A stretch of DNA of 25,366 bases, from positions 1 to 25,366 of IMG/VR virus record IMGVR_UViG_3300021407_000218; one strand, 5' to 3'. The notes under the pieces were generated by a model. That model saw only the letters and a list, made by a program, of their open reading frames with translations. It was not told where the DNA came from and made no database searches. The first letter of the stretch is position 1. Each line of letters begins with the position of its first letter. The DNA is from a virus. Of the stretch, positions 15,838 to 22,247 are shown piece after piece. The translations under genes were made by a program, and so were the position numbers.

Positions 15838-16818
15838 CTAGTACGGCGTTGATGGGTCTCTTGGGTTCCTCATGCCTGGGTAAACCGCATCGACGGGATA
15901 GCTCGCCGGGACCAGGCCGTACATATTCAGCTCTTTATCTCCAGATTTTTTAATTTCTAAAAGGCTGGAAATCCATTCCTGATAATCCGGCTGGAAGCGC
16001 TGCCGGTCCTTGGGATCTGGCGAAGCATCGAGCGCATAAGCCCGATAGCCCTTGCGGAAGTTCCGCGCCTGGTCGTCGGGGATGGGATCAATCATCTGGT
16101 CAAACGTGGTGAAGGTCGGCGGCAGCATCTGATAGCGCGGGATAATCTCCCACACTGGCCCGGTCCCCCCTGGCAGCGGGTACACGCGAAAGCCCTTGGA
16201 GTTAGGCGAGCAAATAATCCAGCTCATCGTGCCATCAGGTATGATCTGCCCTTCTGCTGGCGCTGGCCCTAGCGACGGCGGCGTTGCGCCGGTTGTGCCG
16301 AACGTCCACACGCTTAGAATTTGCCCCTCGAAGAGAATCCCCATCAGCGGGTTGAACTGCACGGGGTTGCTGCCCGTCACCAGCGGGTAGTAAGTCACAT
16401 TCGCCCCTGGCCACGCGCCTAGCTTCATGTGTCCGTTAAACATCCAGCAAACGTCTGTGATCGGCCCCTGACAGTAGCTGGTCGTTGGGATGTCTTTGCG
16501 TGCGGTGATCTGCTGTAGCGGCTTGGGATTCGACGTATTGTTGATGTCGATTCGATCGGCATTTTCCAGCCAGCCGATATTGTTGTTAAGCCCCGGCGAG
16601 GGGTAGTCCTGCTGCCAGGAGTTCGTCCAAAACGCATCGGCCAGCTGGCGATTCCACTTCCAATTGAAGCGCTCGGAGATTAGATCGCTCATCACATCGT
16701 TGCCGATGTCGAGCGCGAGCTGCGAGCCATAACCGGCAGGGTGATTAAGCGGAGACGGCACACCCTGCGCGGTTATGTGATCGATGACAGCCTGAAGCGA
16801 AATGGTAGAGTTTCCCAT
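15838..16818 (-). CDS. Tail adaptor (gp11-like) candidate
   Basis: This 326-residue protein begins SLQAVIDHITAQGVPSPLN and continues ALDIGNDVMSDLISERFNWKWN (about 35-56). T7 gp11 (tubular A, adaptor) has a comparable start: AVNDILASIGEPPV, then a helix ending before a Trp-rich strand. The middle section (110-230) is beta-rich. The C-terminus has a charged helix (DDQARNFRKGYRAYALDASPD, about 247-267). Position before the nozzle gene supports the call. It is longer than T7 gp11 (196 residues), so an inserted beta domain is likely. The ATG has no Shine-Dalgarno; it follows an AT-rich run containing TTTTTTAG on the plus strand. Confidence 0.55.
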   Translation of the reverse strand: MGNSTISLQAVIDHITAQGVPSPLNHPAGYGSQLALDIGNDVMSDLISERFNWKWNRQLADAFWTNSWQQDYPSPGLNNNIGWLENADRIDINNTSNPKPLQQITARKDIPTTSYCQGPITDVCWMFNGHMKLGAWPGANVTYYPLVTGSNPVQFNPLMGILFEGQILSVWTFGTTGATPPSLGPAPAEGQIIPDGTMSWIICSPNSKGFRVYPLPGGTGPVWEIIPRYQMLPPTFTTFDQMIDPIPDDQARNFRKGYRAYALDASPDPKDRQRFQPDYQEWISSLLEIKKSGDKELNMYGLVPASYPVDAVYPGMRNPRDPSTPY

Positions 16819-16820
16819 TT

Positions 16821-17387
16821 TTATTTTTTAGAAACTGTGGATGCTACGACCGCCGCCTGGTCGGTTGCGAACGTTATCCCAATGCCCACACTCGCATTTG
16901 CGGGGTGCGGCTCAATGGTGCTGGCAGGCGTCCCGCGCTCTACAGCAAGATTGTTGGGATCGCTGCTGTTGGTAACCGTCATGTACTCAGAGTCGATCTG
17001 GAGGACCGTCCCCACGCCTACGCTCGTTTCTGGCGCGTTTTCGAGTGCAACGGTGGTGTCCGTCTCCCCGTCCATCGGCAGCGCCAAGATGCCCCACTCT
17101 CCCGGCTCCGATTGCGTGCCTGCGGGTGGCGGAGCTGGCGGCTCGGTTGGCCTGATGCCGTGCTGATCGAGGGTTGCCCAGATCGTGTCTATCTCGGTCT
17201 GCAATTCCTCAACAGTCGGCGGATCTGTTTCGGCGGCCTGCTGTGTGGGTGGTATGGCTTTGGGTGTGGCTTTGGCGGGTTTTTGTGGCGGCTGCGTCTG
17301 TTCTTCTTCGTAGTTGTTTGCCATCGCTCGGCTCCGTTTCTTCGCTGGTTTGGCCGCTTTGACGGCGGCTTTTTTCTTAGTAGGCAT
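16821..17387 (-). CDS. Structural protein with Lys-rich tail and decoration-like domain
   Basis: I start this at the ATG at 17387 (MPTKKKAA), which has a GAAGGGGG Shine-Dalgarno, not the upstream in-frame ATG at 17468 inside the previous gene. The 188-residue product has a Lys/Ala-rich, histone-like N-terminus (residues 1-20), a disordered Pro/Gln-rich stretch (28-55), a short helix (PPTVEELQTEIDTIW) and a C-terminal beta domain. That domain has VGVGTVLQIDSEYMTV followed by AVERGTPASTIEPHPANASV, a pattern recurring in phage head or tail proteins. Decoration, head-completion or DNA-contact roles are possible; the Lys-rich tail hints at nucleic acid contact. The function is not established. Confidence 0.65.
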   Translation of the reverse strand: MPTKKKAAVKAAKPAKKRSRAMANNYEEEQTQPPQKPAKATPKAIPPTQQAAETDPPTVEELQTEIDTIWATLDQHGIRPTEPPAPPPAGTQSEPGEWGILALPMDGETDTTVALENAPETSVGVGTVLQIDSEYMTVTNSSDPNNLAVERGTPASTIEPHPANASVGIGITFATDQAAVVASTVSKK

Positions 17388-17397
17388 CGCGCCCCCT

Positions 17398-17940
17398 TCA
17401 GACTCGATCGGGAATGAACGGCACTCCATCGCGTTCAAACGTGAACGATGGCCCCCGAATCTCATCAAGCCCAGATTCCTGGGACATTTCTAAAAACTTG
17501 TCATATATAAGTTTTAGTTTTGTATATTCCTCGGGGTGTGACTTTCTCAGCGAGGGATGCGGGGTGAAGATTTTCATTCGGCAGCGCAGGCATTGCAGCA
17601 ACCAGGTGTAACCGTCGAGCATCTGCGTGCGTACTATGCACGGCTTGCCATCGCCCGCGTACACGTTCTGCGGCCTTCCGCCCTGGCGGTGGCGGCAGAT
17701 CGACTGCGCCATTTCCATGTTGCGCCGCTCGGCGGCTACATCGGCCTGGATCTGGCGATTGTGGGCCTCTACCGCTTCTTTGCGAGCCAGCCGCCGCGCA
17801 TTGTCATCTTTAACCCGGTCTAAATCTAAAATCTTAGCTTGCAGATCTGTCGCGGCAATGAGCCGCTGCATCTCTTCCAGGCTCATGTGCTGAAACTCTT
17901 GCGGGATCGCGGGCAGCGCTTCTTTCGATGGTTTGGGCAT
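17398..17940 (-). CDS. Coiled-coil protein with Cys/His zinc-binding motif
   Basis: This 180-residue protein has a charged helical N-terminal half (about 18-80, rich in Glu, Arg and Ala) that may form a coiled coil. A Cys/His region follows: Cys82, His84, Cys101, Cys117 and Cys120, the last two as CLRC. This could bind one zinc ion. The C-terminal part (FTPHPSLRKSHPEEYTKLK) is basic, then acidic. It is the first gene after the capsid gene and the post-capsid terminator. I do not recognise a family. An AAAGG-type Shine-Dalgarno lies upstream. An AT-rich patch at 17505-17535 covers the C-terminal helix. Confidence 0.65.
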   Translation of the reverse strand: MPKPSKEALPAIPQEFQHMSLEEMQRLIAATDLQAKILDLDRVKDDNARRLARKEAVEAHNRQIQADVAAERRNMEMAQSICRHRQGGRPQNVYAGDGKPCIVRTQMLDGYTWLLQCLRCRMKIFTPHPSLRKSHPEEYTKLKLIYDKFLEMSQESGLDEIRGPSFTFERDGVPFIPDRV

Positions 17941-18031
17941 GAGGCATCCAACCTTTCGGAGTGAAACTCAAATTGAGGGGTGCGCGGGCTTATAGGTGAG
18001 AATCAATCCCCAAATTGCTGTACACCCGTAT

Positions 18032-18052
18032 AAAACCCGCGCTCTCCAGCGC
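18032..18052 (-). terminator. Probable intrinsic terminator after the capsid gene
   Basis: On the minus strand a GC stem (GCGCT, loop GGAG, AGCGC) is followed by GGG and then TTTTAT. The stem is only five base pairs, so efficiency would be partial. That would fit read-through into the tail genes, as known for the T7 post-capsid terminator. Confidence 0.5.
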
Positions 18053-18058
18053 CGCATT

Positions 18059-18106
18059 CGCGTTAGGTGTGTCGGAGGGACGGCAACCCATTGGCACACC
18101 TACGCG
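18059..18106 (-). terminator. Long hairpin upstream of the post-capsid terminator
   Basis: The arms CGCGTTAGGTGTG (18059-18071) and CACACCTACGCG (18095-18106) pair over 12 base pairs with one bulged base and enclose a 23-base loop. It begins 16 bases past the capsid stop codon. It has no T-run of its own. It may protect the 3' end of capsid mRNA or act together with the terminator just downstream. Confidence 0.45.
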
Positions 18107-18122
18107 GGCGGCAGGTTAAGAC

Positions 18123-19289
18123 TTAGGTTGTCTGGGGTACTGCATCCCAACAACGGGCGCGGCTCGTCGTATCTGGCGGCGGGCCGAAAGCGAGAATCGC
18201 GTTATAGGAAACGCCCCCACCGATAACACCCGGAGGGTCGGCCTGGTTGCCCATCTGGTATTCGCCCATCCACAGTTTCATGTTTTTGTAATTCCCATCG
18301 TCAACATCCGTGCGGTTCTCACGGTTGAGCTTGATGGTGATGGCGGCGTCACGTCCGGCGCAGTAGGTGCGAATAGCCGTGTTGCCGGTAGCTTTCCAGT
18401 TGGGGGTCTGAGTGCAATTAGTGCTCGCCATCCAATGAACACCGAACAGCTCAATAATGCGGATGCTGTCGCCGTCCTCTGGGTCGGGCAGCTCAGACAA
18501 CTTCATCTGTCCTTCTGCGGTGTGCTTCCAGATGTCCACGATGCTGTTATTGGACGTGTCGAGCGCGACCATATCAGCAATGAAGAAGGGGTGAATCTTG
18601 CCGCCAAAGTAGCCGGTGTCCAGTTCGGCCACGTTCTGACCGCGCAGGCTGAAAGGTGCCTGCTCGATCATCGCCTTTGTGAAGTTGGGCGATCCTACCG
18701 TAGCGTCCAGGTTGGCAGTCTTCGGATCTAAAATCCTTAAATAATCGAAGATTGCCATTATCAAATCATCGACGGACAGGCCAAGGCGATACGCCATTTC
18801 ACGGCGCAGCGCGATCATGTCATCGCTGATCGAGGTAACCAGGGCCTTGTCGCTGATGTTGAGGTAATCCGCCCACTGGCCAAGAACATAGTCTTGGAAA
18901 TTGGCGGTGGTGGTGATGCCGGTTCCCACCGTGCCCTCGGCCTGTTCCTGAGTATTCGCGGGGAACACTGGCCACATGAAATTGCGGTAAATTTGACCAG
19001 ACTTGGCAGGCATTGGCAGCCTGGTCGTCATCCGCATCATCACCAGTTTCGCTTTTAGGTTTTCTAAAAAGTTTTTATTATAAAACGTTGAAAAGGCTGC
19101 CTGCGGCATATTGCCGGATTGCATCGAGGCTGGCGAGAAGCCATCGCAGAATGCAGCTCCGGGGTGTGCAGCACAGGACAGCGCATAGCGCGAGGTAACA
19201 ACGATCGCAGAACCTAGCGCAACGATCAGTTGGAGGATTGGGAAAACAACCCAATCGACCAGCCAGCGGGTAAGCCTCTCTGTCGGCAT
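18123..19289 (-). CDS. Major capsid protein, N4-gp56 family type
   Basis: From ATG 19289 the product is 388 residues. The core starts near residue 69 with FYNKNFLENLKAKLVM, followed by MPAKSGQIYRNFMWPVFPA, EGTVGTGITTTANFQDYVLGQ and YLNISDKALVTS. This is the order seen in the N4-gp56 family of HK97-fold capsid proteins. The C-terminus is near normal for the family. The start is ambiguous. ATG 19289 has a GGAG seven bases upstream; GTG 19310 adds seven residues; ATGs at 19124 and 19109 have no Shine-Dalgarno but would give the usual short N-terminus. The best-supported start adds about 55 residues with a hydrophobic segment (residues 13-31), unusual for a capsid protein. It lies 24 bases after the scaffold candidate, with a hairpin in the gap. 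Confidence 0.88.
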   Translation of the reverse strand: MPTERLTRWLVDWVVFPILQLIVALGSAIVVTSRYALSCAAHPGAAFCDGFSPASMQSGNMPQAAFSTFYNKNFLENLKAKLVMMRMTTRLPMPAKSGQIYRNFMWPVFPANTQEQAEGTVGTGITTTANFQDYVLGQWADYLNISDKALVTSISDDMIALRREMAYRLGLSVDDLIMAIFDYLRILDPKTANLDATVGSPNFTKAMIEQAPFSLRGQNVAELDTGYFGGKIHPFFIADMVALDTSNNSIVDIWKHTAEGQMKLSELPDPEDGDSIRIIELFGVHWMASTNCTQTPNWKATGNTAIRTYCAGRDAAITIKLNRENRTDVDDGNYKNMKLWMGEYQMGNQADPPGVIGGGVSYNAILAFGPPPDTTSRARCWDAVPQTT

Positions 19290-19309
19290 GGCAGTGCTCC
19301 GGTCACGCA

Positions 19310-19345
19310 CTGCAAACTAAAAAACCGGGAGTTTTTAGTTTGCAG
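19310..19345 (-). promoter_or_regulatory. Perfect 14-bp hairpin between scaffold and capsid genes
   Basis: The arms CTGCAAACTAAAAA (19310-19323) and TTTTTAGTTTGCAG (19332-19345) are perfect inverted copies with an eight-base loop (ACCGGGAG). The scaffold gene's TAA lies inside the stem and the capsid gene's GGAG and ATG follow just after it. No T-run follows, so it looks less like a terminator than an RNA-processing, mRNA-stability or translational-insulation element. It is built from both orientations of the recurrent CTAAAA/TTTTAG word. Confidence 0.6.
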
Positions 19346-20186
19346 GCGCAACAGTGAGCGCAGCGACAGCCACAGCAAAGCCAGGTTCCGTTTCAAGTTT
19401 TCTACGGTACTCGGCACTGCTCATCGCGTCGATCTGCGCTCGGGTGTACTTCGGCGTTTGTGATGCTGGAGCGGGCGCAGGGCTTGCGTGGTTCGCCCTG
19501 CGGTAGCTCGCAGCGCCTCTAGGCCGCCGTACAGTGACCGGAGTTTCCGCCGGGTGCGCGTCGGGTGATGTGGCGTCTGTGTCCTCTTCGGGCACGAACA
19601 GGCCCTGGTCGGACAGCTCGTTAAACACCGCGTCGAGAATTTCGGAAGTGATATTTTCATATCCCCCCGCCCTAATGACTGCGGCATCGTTCATTAACTT
19701 GTAGTTGGTCGGATGCTTCGGGAAATCTGGCCGGTTGATCGACCAGGCCGTTTGTATGGCGGCAATACGCTTCACCGTTTCCTGATTGGCAAACGAGCTG
19801 AAGTCGAAGCCTGTATGACTTTCTATAAGTCTGGTAAGTGCGGCAGGGGCCTTGGCCGGGTTGGATAGATCGGCGGTGAGTGCCATCTGCTCACCCGCCG
19901 ATAGCGGCGCTGGCTTCGGAGGGGTAGACGCGGCCCCTGTCGCTGGTCGGGCGGTTCCGCTGCCGTTAGGCTCGGAAGATCCACCAGGCCGGGTAGTGGT
20001 TAATTGTCCGCGTAGCTCAGAGATGGTGCGCTGGCCGTGCTCTACAGTCTTGGCCGCTTTGTCGAGAATTTCTTCCCGTGTTCGGCCCCAGACACGTAAA
20101 GGGTGCGTTCCATCTTCAGGATCGATTTCGAGGCAGAGTCGGCCCGATTGATCGGGCTTGCCATCATTCAGCCAAGTGCGTGCCAT
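19335..20186 (-). CDS. Scaffold/capsid-assembly protein candidate
   Basis: I start at the ATG at 20186 (MARTWLNDGKPD), giving 283 residues. An in-frame TTG at 20225 would add 13 residues, and neither start has a well-spaced Shine-Dalgarno. The protein is hydrophilic and mostly helical, with a small N-terminal segment (LCLEIDPEDGTHPLRVWG), a helix (EEILDKAAKTVEHGQRTI), a disordered Pro/Ala/Thr-rich region (about 70-100), a more ordered middle (IAAIQTAWSINRPDFPKHPTN) and an acidic then basic Pro-rich C-terminus. Position directly before the capsid gene, low hydrophobicity and a charged C-terminal region fit a scaffold (T7 gp9 position). No protease motif is evident. The function is inferred from position. 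Confidence 0.65.
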   Translation of the reverse strand: MARTWLNDGKPDQSGRLCLEIDPEDGTHPLRVWGRTREEILDKAAKTVEHGQRTISELRGQLTTTRPGGSSEPNGSGTARPATGAASTPPKPAPLSAGEQMALTADLSNPAKAPAALTRLIESHTGFDFSSFANQETVKRIAAIQTAWSINRPDFPKHPTNYKLMNDAAVIRAGGYENITSEILDAVFNELSDQGLFVPEEDTDATSPDAHPAETPVTVRRPRGAASYRRANHASPAPAPASQTPKYTRAQIDAMSSAEYRRKLETEPGFAVAVAALTVAPAN

Positions 20187-20256
20187 ACCTTCGGGGGAAC
20201 CTTTTCGAACAAATTTGGCATACAACGCATTTGTTAAGATCTGGCAATTTTTAAAA

Positions 20257-20643
20257 CTAAACTTCTATTTTTTTAATTTGTTCTTGCACCATGAGCTGTA
20301 TATCTCGCATCACGGTTTTGAAGCATGAAACATAAGCCCATTCGTTGACGATCTTTTCTTTGTTGCTCAGCGGATCTTGCGAGGACAGCAATGTAACACC
20401 TTTTTCACGATTCGCGATAGCCGAATTTAATAACCTCAAAAATATGCCGAATCCAGGCTCGTGGATGAGCCGCCGCAGCCAGGTGCGGTCTTCATCGGTG
20501 AGCGGTTCGCCGTTCGCTTTCGTTTCGCCCAGCGTAACCGTTTCCGGGTCGGCTTCCATCGCGGGGTCGCGGCCCTCCATGAGAGCCGCGTGCTCGTCAC
20601 TCAGCGGTAGTCCCGTTAGATACCGTTCCAGTTGGTCTGCCAA
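20257..20643 (-). CDS. Hypothetical phage protein with TTG start
   Basis: This 128-residue acidic, helical protein starts at TTG 20643, which has a GAGGGA Shine-Dalgarno five bases upstream, and overlaps the previous gene by 47 bases. It contains EPLTDEDRTWLRRLIHEPGFGIFLRLLN (about 45-72) and ends in a Lys-rich helix (QEQIKKIEV). It has no Cys, membrane segment or signal peptide. I do not recognise a family. The position before the scaffold suggests a head-assembly role. Its last codons lie in a strongly AT-rich patch (20250-20280). Confidence 0.7.
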   Translation of the reverse strand: MADQLERYLTGLPLSDEHAALMEGRDPAMEADPETVTLGETKANGEPLTDEDRTWLRRLIHEPGFGIFLRLLNSAIANREKGVTLLSSQDPLSNKEKIVNEWAYVSCFKTVMRDIQLMVQEQIKKIEV

Positions 20644-21085
20644 GCGCTTCCCTCAGTACCGCGTCAGTGTACGCCAGAACCACGGGAACGTTGTCAGGGA
20701 ACGAGCGCCACTCGACGCCCCGCACCCGATGCCGGTAGCGAACAAGTTTCTTATGGCCGTGGAGTCGCACGCGAAACCCATAGTGAAATTCGCGGTACTC
20801 GGCAAAGGCGGTCATAGACTGGCCCTTGTCGCGGAACATCGCTTGCAGCTGATCGATCGCGAAGTGTAGGCGCTTATGCTTCCACTCTTCCAGCTTTTCG
20901 CCGCCCAGGTCGATCGCCTGCTGCGTGCGTAGCGTCTGCCGCTCGACTTCCATCAAGCGCCGCGCCAGCCAGCCGCGCAGTCCCCAATTTTCCAGCGCCG
21001 TGTACCCAGGGCTGATTTCTTCTTTGGTGGTCGCCATGTACAGCCGCTCGGCTGTAATCTTATCTTTCTGTGTTTCTAAAACCAT
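20597..21085 (-). CDS. Hypothetical basic helical protein
   Basis: This 162-residue protein is rich in Arg, Lys and Glu and mainly helical (for example LARRLMEVERQTLRTQQAIDL, 40-60), with a His/Arg-rich segment (RVRLHGHKKLVRYRHRVRG, about 105-123). The basic middle might contact nucleic acid. No catalytic motif or membrane segment is seen. The AGGAG upstream of ATG 21085 is about 13 bases away, farther than usual; ATG at residue 17 has none. It is the first minus-strand gene beyond the plus-strand island, so its promoter may lie in the 21086-21164 divergent gap. Confidence 0.65.
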   Translation of the reverse strand: MVLETQKDKITAERLYMATTKEEISPGYTALENWGLRGWLARRLMEVERQTLRTQQAIDLGGEKLEEWKHKRLHFAIDQLQAMFRDKGQSMTAFAEYREFHYGFRVRLHGHKKLVRYRHRVRGVEWRSFPDNVPVVLAYTDAVLREALGRPTGTVSNGTTAE

Positions 21086-21164
21086 AGCTTTTTAACGTCT
21101 CCTGTAGCCGAAGGTAACATGAGACGTTGCCTCGCGCAAGCGCCTTTAATTACCCTGCAATTAC
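21086..21164. promoter_or_regulatory. Divergent intergenic region
   Basis: This 79-base gap separates a minus-strand and a plus-strand gene, so any promoters for both should lie here or upstream. It holds an imperfectly spaced dyad ACGTCTC...GAGACGT (about 21094-21126, 19-base loop). I see only weak promoter-like hexamers, for example TTGCGC and TACCTT 17 bases apart on the minus strand, and TTTAAT on the plus strand. The plus-strand ATG at 21165 has no Shine-Dalgarno, so a leaderless transcript is possible. Confidence 0.35.
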
Positions 21165-21515
21165 ATGCTCAAGAAATACATTCTCGATGCGAACGGCAAC
21201 CCGGTGGTTTGCACCGATCTGATGGCATGGGCGGCGTGGTATGAGACGGGGGACCAGCGCAGGCTAGCGTTTGACCAGGTTGGGGAAGTTAAAATCTCGA
21301 CCGTGTTTTTAGGTTTAGATCACAACTTCGCGATGACCGGCCCGCCGATCCTCTGGGAAACCATGATCTTTGGCGGGCCATTTGACCGCGAATTATACCG
21401 CTACACTACGCGGGATCTGGCGCTGATCGGTCATGCTGAGGCCCTGCTGATGGTGAAAACTACCATGCGCCACAAACAGCACGTTGAGGGGAAACGCCAC
21501 AAATGGGAGACTTAG
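21165..21515 (+). CDS. Recurrent phage protein of unknown function
   Basis: This 116-residue protein begins KKYILDANGNPV and continues DLMAWAAWYETGDQR, then VSTVFLGLDHNF-like KISTVFLGLDHNF, GPPILWETMIFGG and RYTTRDLALIGHAEAL. From general familiarity this series of motifs occurs in a small soluble protein found in many phages and prophages whose function is not known. It is one of only two genes here on the plus strand. The start lacks a visible Shine-Dalgarno. The TTTTTAGGTTTAGATCAC stretch encoding FLGLDH is AT-rich relative to its surroundings. Confidence 0.8.
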   Translation: MLKKYILDANGNPVVCTDLMAWAAWYETGDQRRLAFDQVGEVKISTVFLGLDHNFAMTGPPILWETMIFGGPFDRELYRYTTRDLALIGHAEALLMVKTTMRHKQHVEGKRHKWET

Positions 21516-21712
21516 GGAACCCGCACTATAACACCGCAGAAGACGAGCCAGCCGAAATGAGAGTGATCGAGCTGAACGAAGACGACTACACCACAATGCT
21601 GCTCGCGTTGGGGATCGCTGCCGGTGCCGTGGCCTCAGACAAGGGGCCAAGCAATCTGAGCATGAAGATAATCGAGCTAGGCAAGCGAATCATGCAGGCT
21701 CAAAGTTTTTAG
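21503..21712 (+). CDS. Small acidic phage protein
   Basis: This 69-residue protein overlaps the previous plus-strand gene by 13 bases. From residue 19 it reads MRVIELNEDDYTTMLLALGIAAGAV, so the true start could be the ATG at 21557. The first ATG has a GAGGGG about 14 bases upstream. The central LLALGIAAGAVA stretch is mildly hydrophobic but short and flanked by acidic residues, so it is probably a soluble helix. The stop (TAG) lies in a TTTTTAG word, four bases from the stop of the convergent zinc-ribbon gene. The function is unknown. Confidence 0.65.
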   Translation: MGDLGNPHYNTAEDEPAEMRVIELNEDDYTTMLLALGIAAGAVASDKGPSNLSMKIIELGKRIMQAQSF

Positions 21713-21716
21713 ATTT

Positions 21717-21950
21717 TTAGAGCCGCCGCCAGCGGCCACGGGGGAACTTGCGATGTAACTCCCCGAACAAAGTCGGGGCCTCCGGGGGAGCTGGCGGCTT
21801 AGGCGCTGCCCCCACAGCGTTTTCTAAATTCGCGAGGCACACCAGGCAAGGCCCGCGCCGCCCTGTGTCTACGCGGTGCATTGTCGGCTTGGCGCATTTC
21901 TTGCACCAGAATGAAGCGGCGACGGTTCCCTTAGTGAAATGTTCAGGCAT
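21717..21950 (-). CDS. Small zinc-ribbon protein
   Basis: This 77-residue protein has CKKC (16-19), a His at 25 and CLVC (35-38), a spacing typical of a zinc ribbon, followed by a Pro/Ala linker (KPPAPPEAP) and a basic C-terminus (RKFPRGRWRRL) that could bind nucleic acid. There is no Shine-Dalgarno; the ATG follows a run of seven A that comes just after a strong hairpin. Transcription through that hairpin may limit its expression. It ends four bases from the stop of the plus-strand pair. Confidence 0.65.
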   Translation of the reverse strand: MPEHFTKGTVAASFWCKKCAKPTMHRVDTGRRGPCLVCLANLENAVGAAPKPPAPPEAPTLFGELHRKFPRGRWRRL

Positions 21951-21955
21951 TTTTT

Positions 21956-22007
21956 TAAAATCCCGGACACCCTACCTTGGTTGAAAGGGTAGCAATAGGG
22001 TGTCCGG
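21956..22007 (-). terminator. Strong hairpin, probable terminator or attenuator
   Basis: The arms CCGGACACCCTA (21963-21974) and TAGGGTGTCCGG (21996-22007) form a perfect 12-bp stem, with a possible inner CCTT/AAGG stem (21975-21978 with 21985-21988). On the minus strand it is followed by GGATTTT, and on the plus strand by CCCCATTTT, so it could act in both directions. It separates the glycosidase/membrane-peptide pair from the zinc-ribbon gene. Confidence 0.6.
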
Positions 22008-22062
22008 CCCCATTTTCTGATTCCAAAACGAATCAGTGCTCGCGAGTCTACACCTCTCAGCC

Positions 22063-22236
22063 TCAGCGATGCAGATGTAAGTTGAATCCGCCAAAAAAGT
22101 AGAGAAGTAAAACGACGATCAGCACTAACCCCAGGATTCCGATGCCGCCGCCCGTTCCCCATCTCTGATAGCCGTAGTAGCCACCGCCGCCGCCAAAGAG
22201 CACCACCAGCACAATGATTATCAAGATCAGTCCCAT
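22063..22236 (-). CDS. 57-residue membrane peptide, DUF3309-like
   Basis: This short gene starts at an ATG with an AGGGAGG Shine-Dalgarno placed over the stop of the glycosidase gene, only 11 bases away. The product has two hydrophobic segments: residues 3-14 (LILIIIVLVVLF) and 32-48 (around IGILGLVLIVVLLLYF). Between them is a Gly/Tyr-rich loop (GGGGGYYGYQRWGTGGG). This layout resembles the small bacterial DUF3309 family, which has no known function. It is probably an inner-membrane peptide co-translated with the membrane-anchored glycosidase. The strong ribosome binding site and codon pattern support a real gene despite its size. Confidence 0.75.
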   Translation of the reverse strand: MGLILIIIVLVVLFGGGGGYYGYQRWGTGGGIGILGLVLIVVLLLYFFGGFNLHLHR

Positions 22237-22247
22237 GTTTTCCCTCC

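Larger units (their letters stand above)
17941..18122 (-). other. Largest intergenic gap, between capsid gene and next operon gene
   Basis: This 182-base gap holds two hairpins, listed separately, and a TATAAG -10-like hexamer on the minus strand at about 17989-17994 with no good -35. T7 has its main late terminator in exactly this place, after the capsid gene, which lets capsid mRNA exceed downstream mRNA. A 33-codon open frame (17990-18091) crosses both hairpins and is probably chance. Confidence 0.5.

Noticed and set aside
17388-17468. Upstream start for the Lys-rich structural protein
   Set aside because: It would lie inside the previous gene, and the ATG at 17387 has a strong, well-spaced Shine-Dalgarno.
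17990-18091. 33-codon open frame after the capsid gene
   Set aside because: It has no convincing Shine-Dalgarno and runs through both hairpins of the post-capsid terminator region. It could encode a short peptide but there is no positive support.
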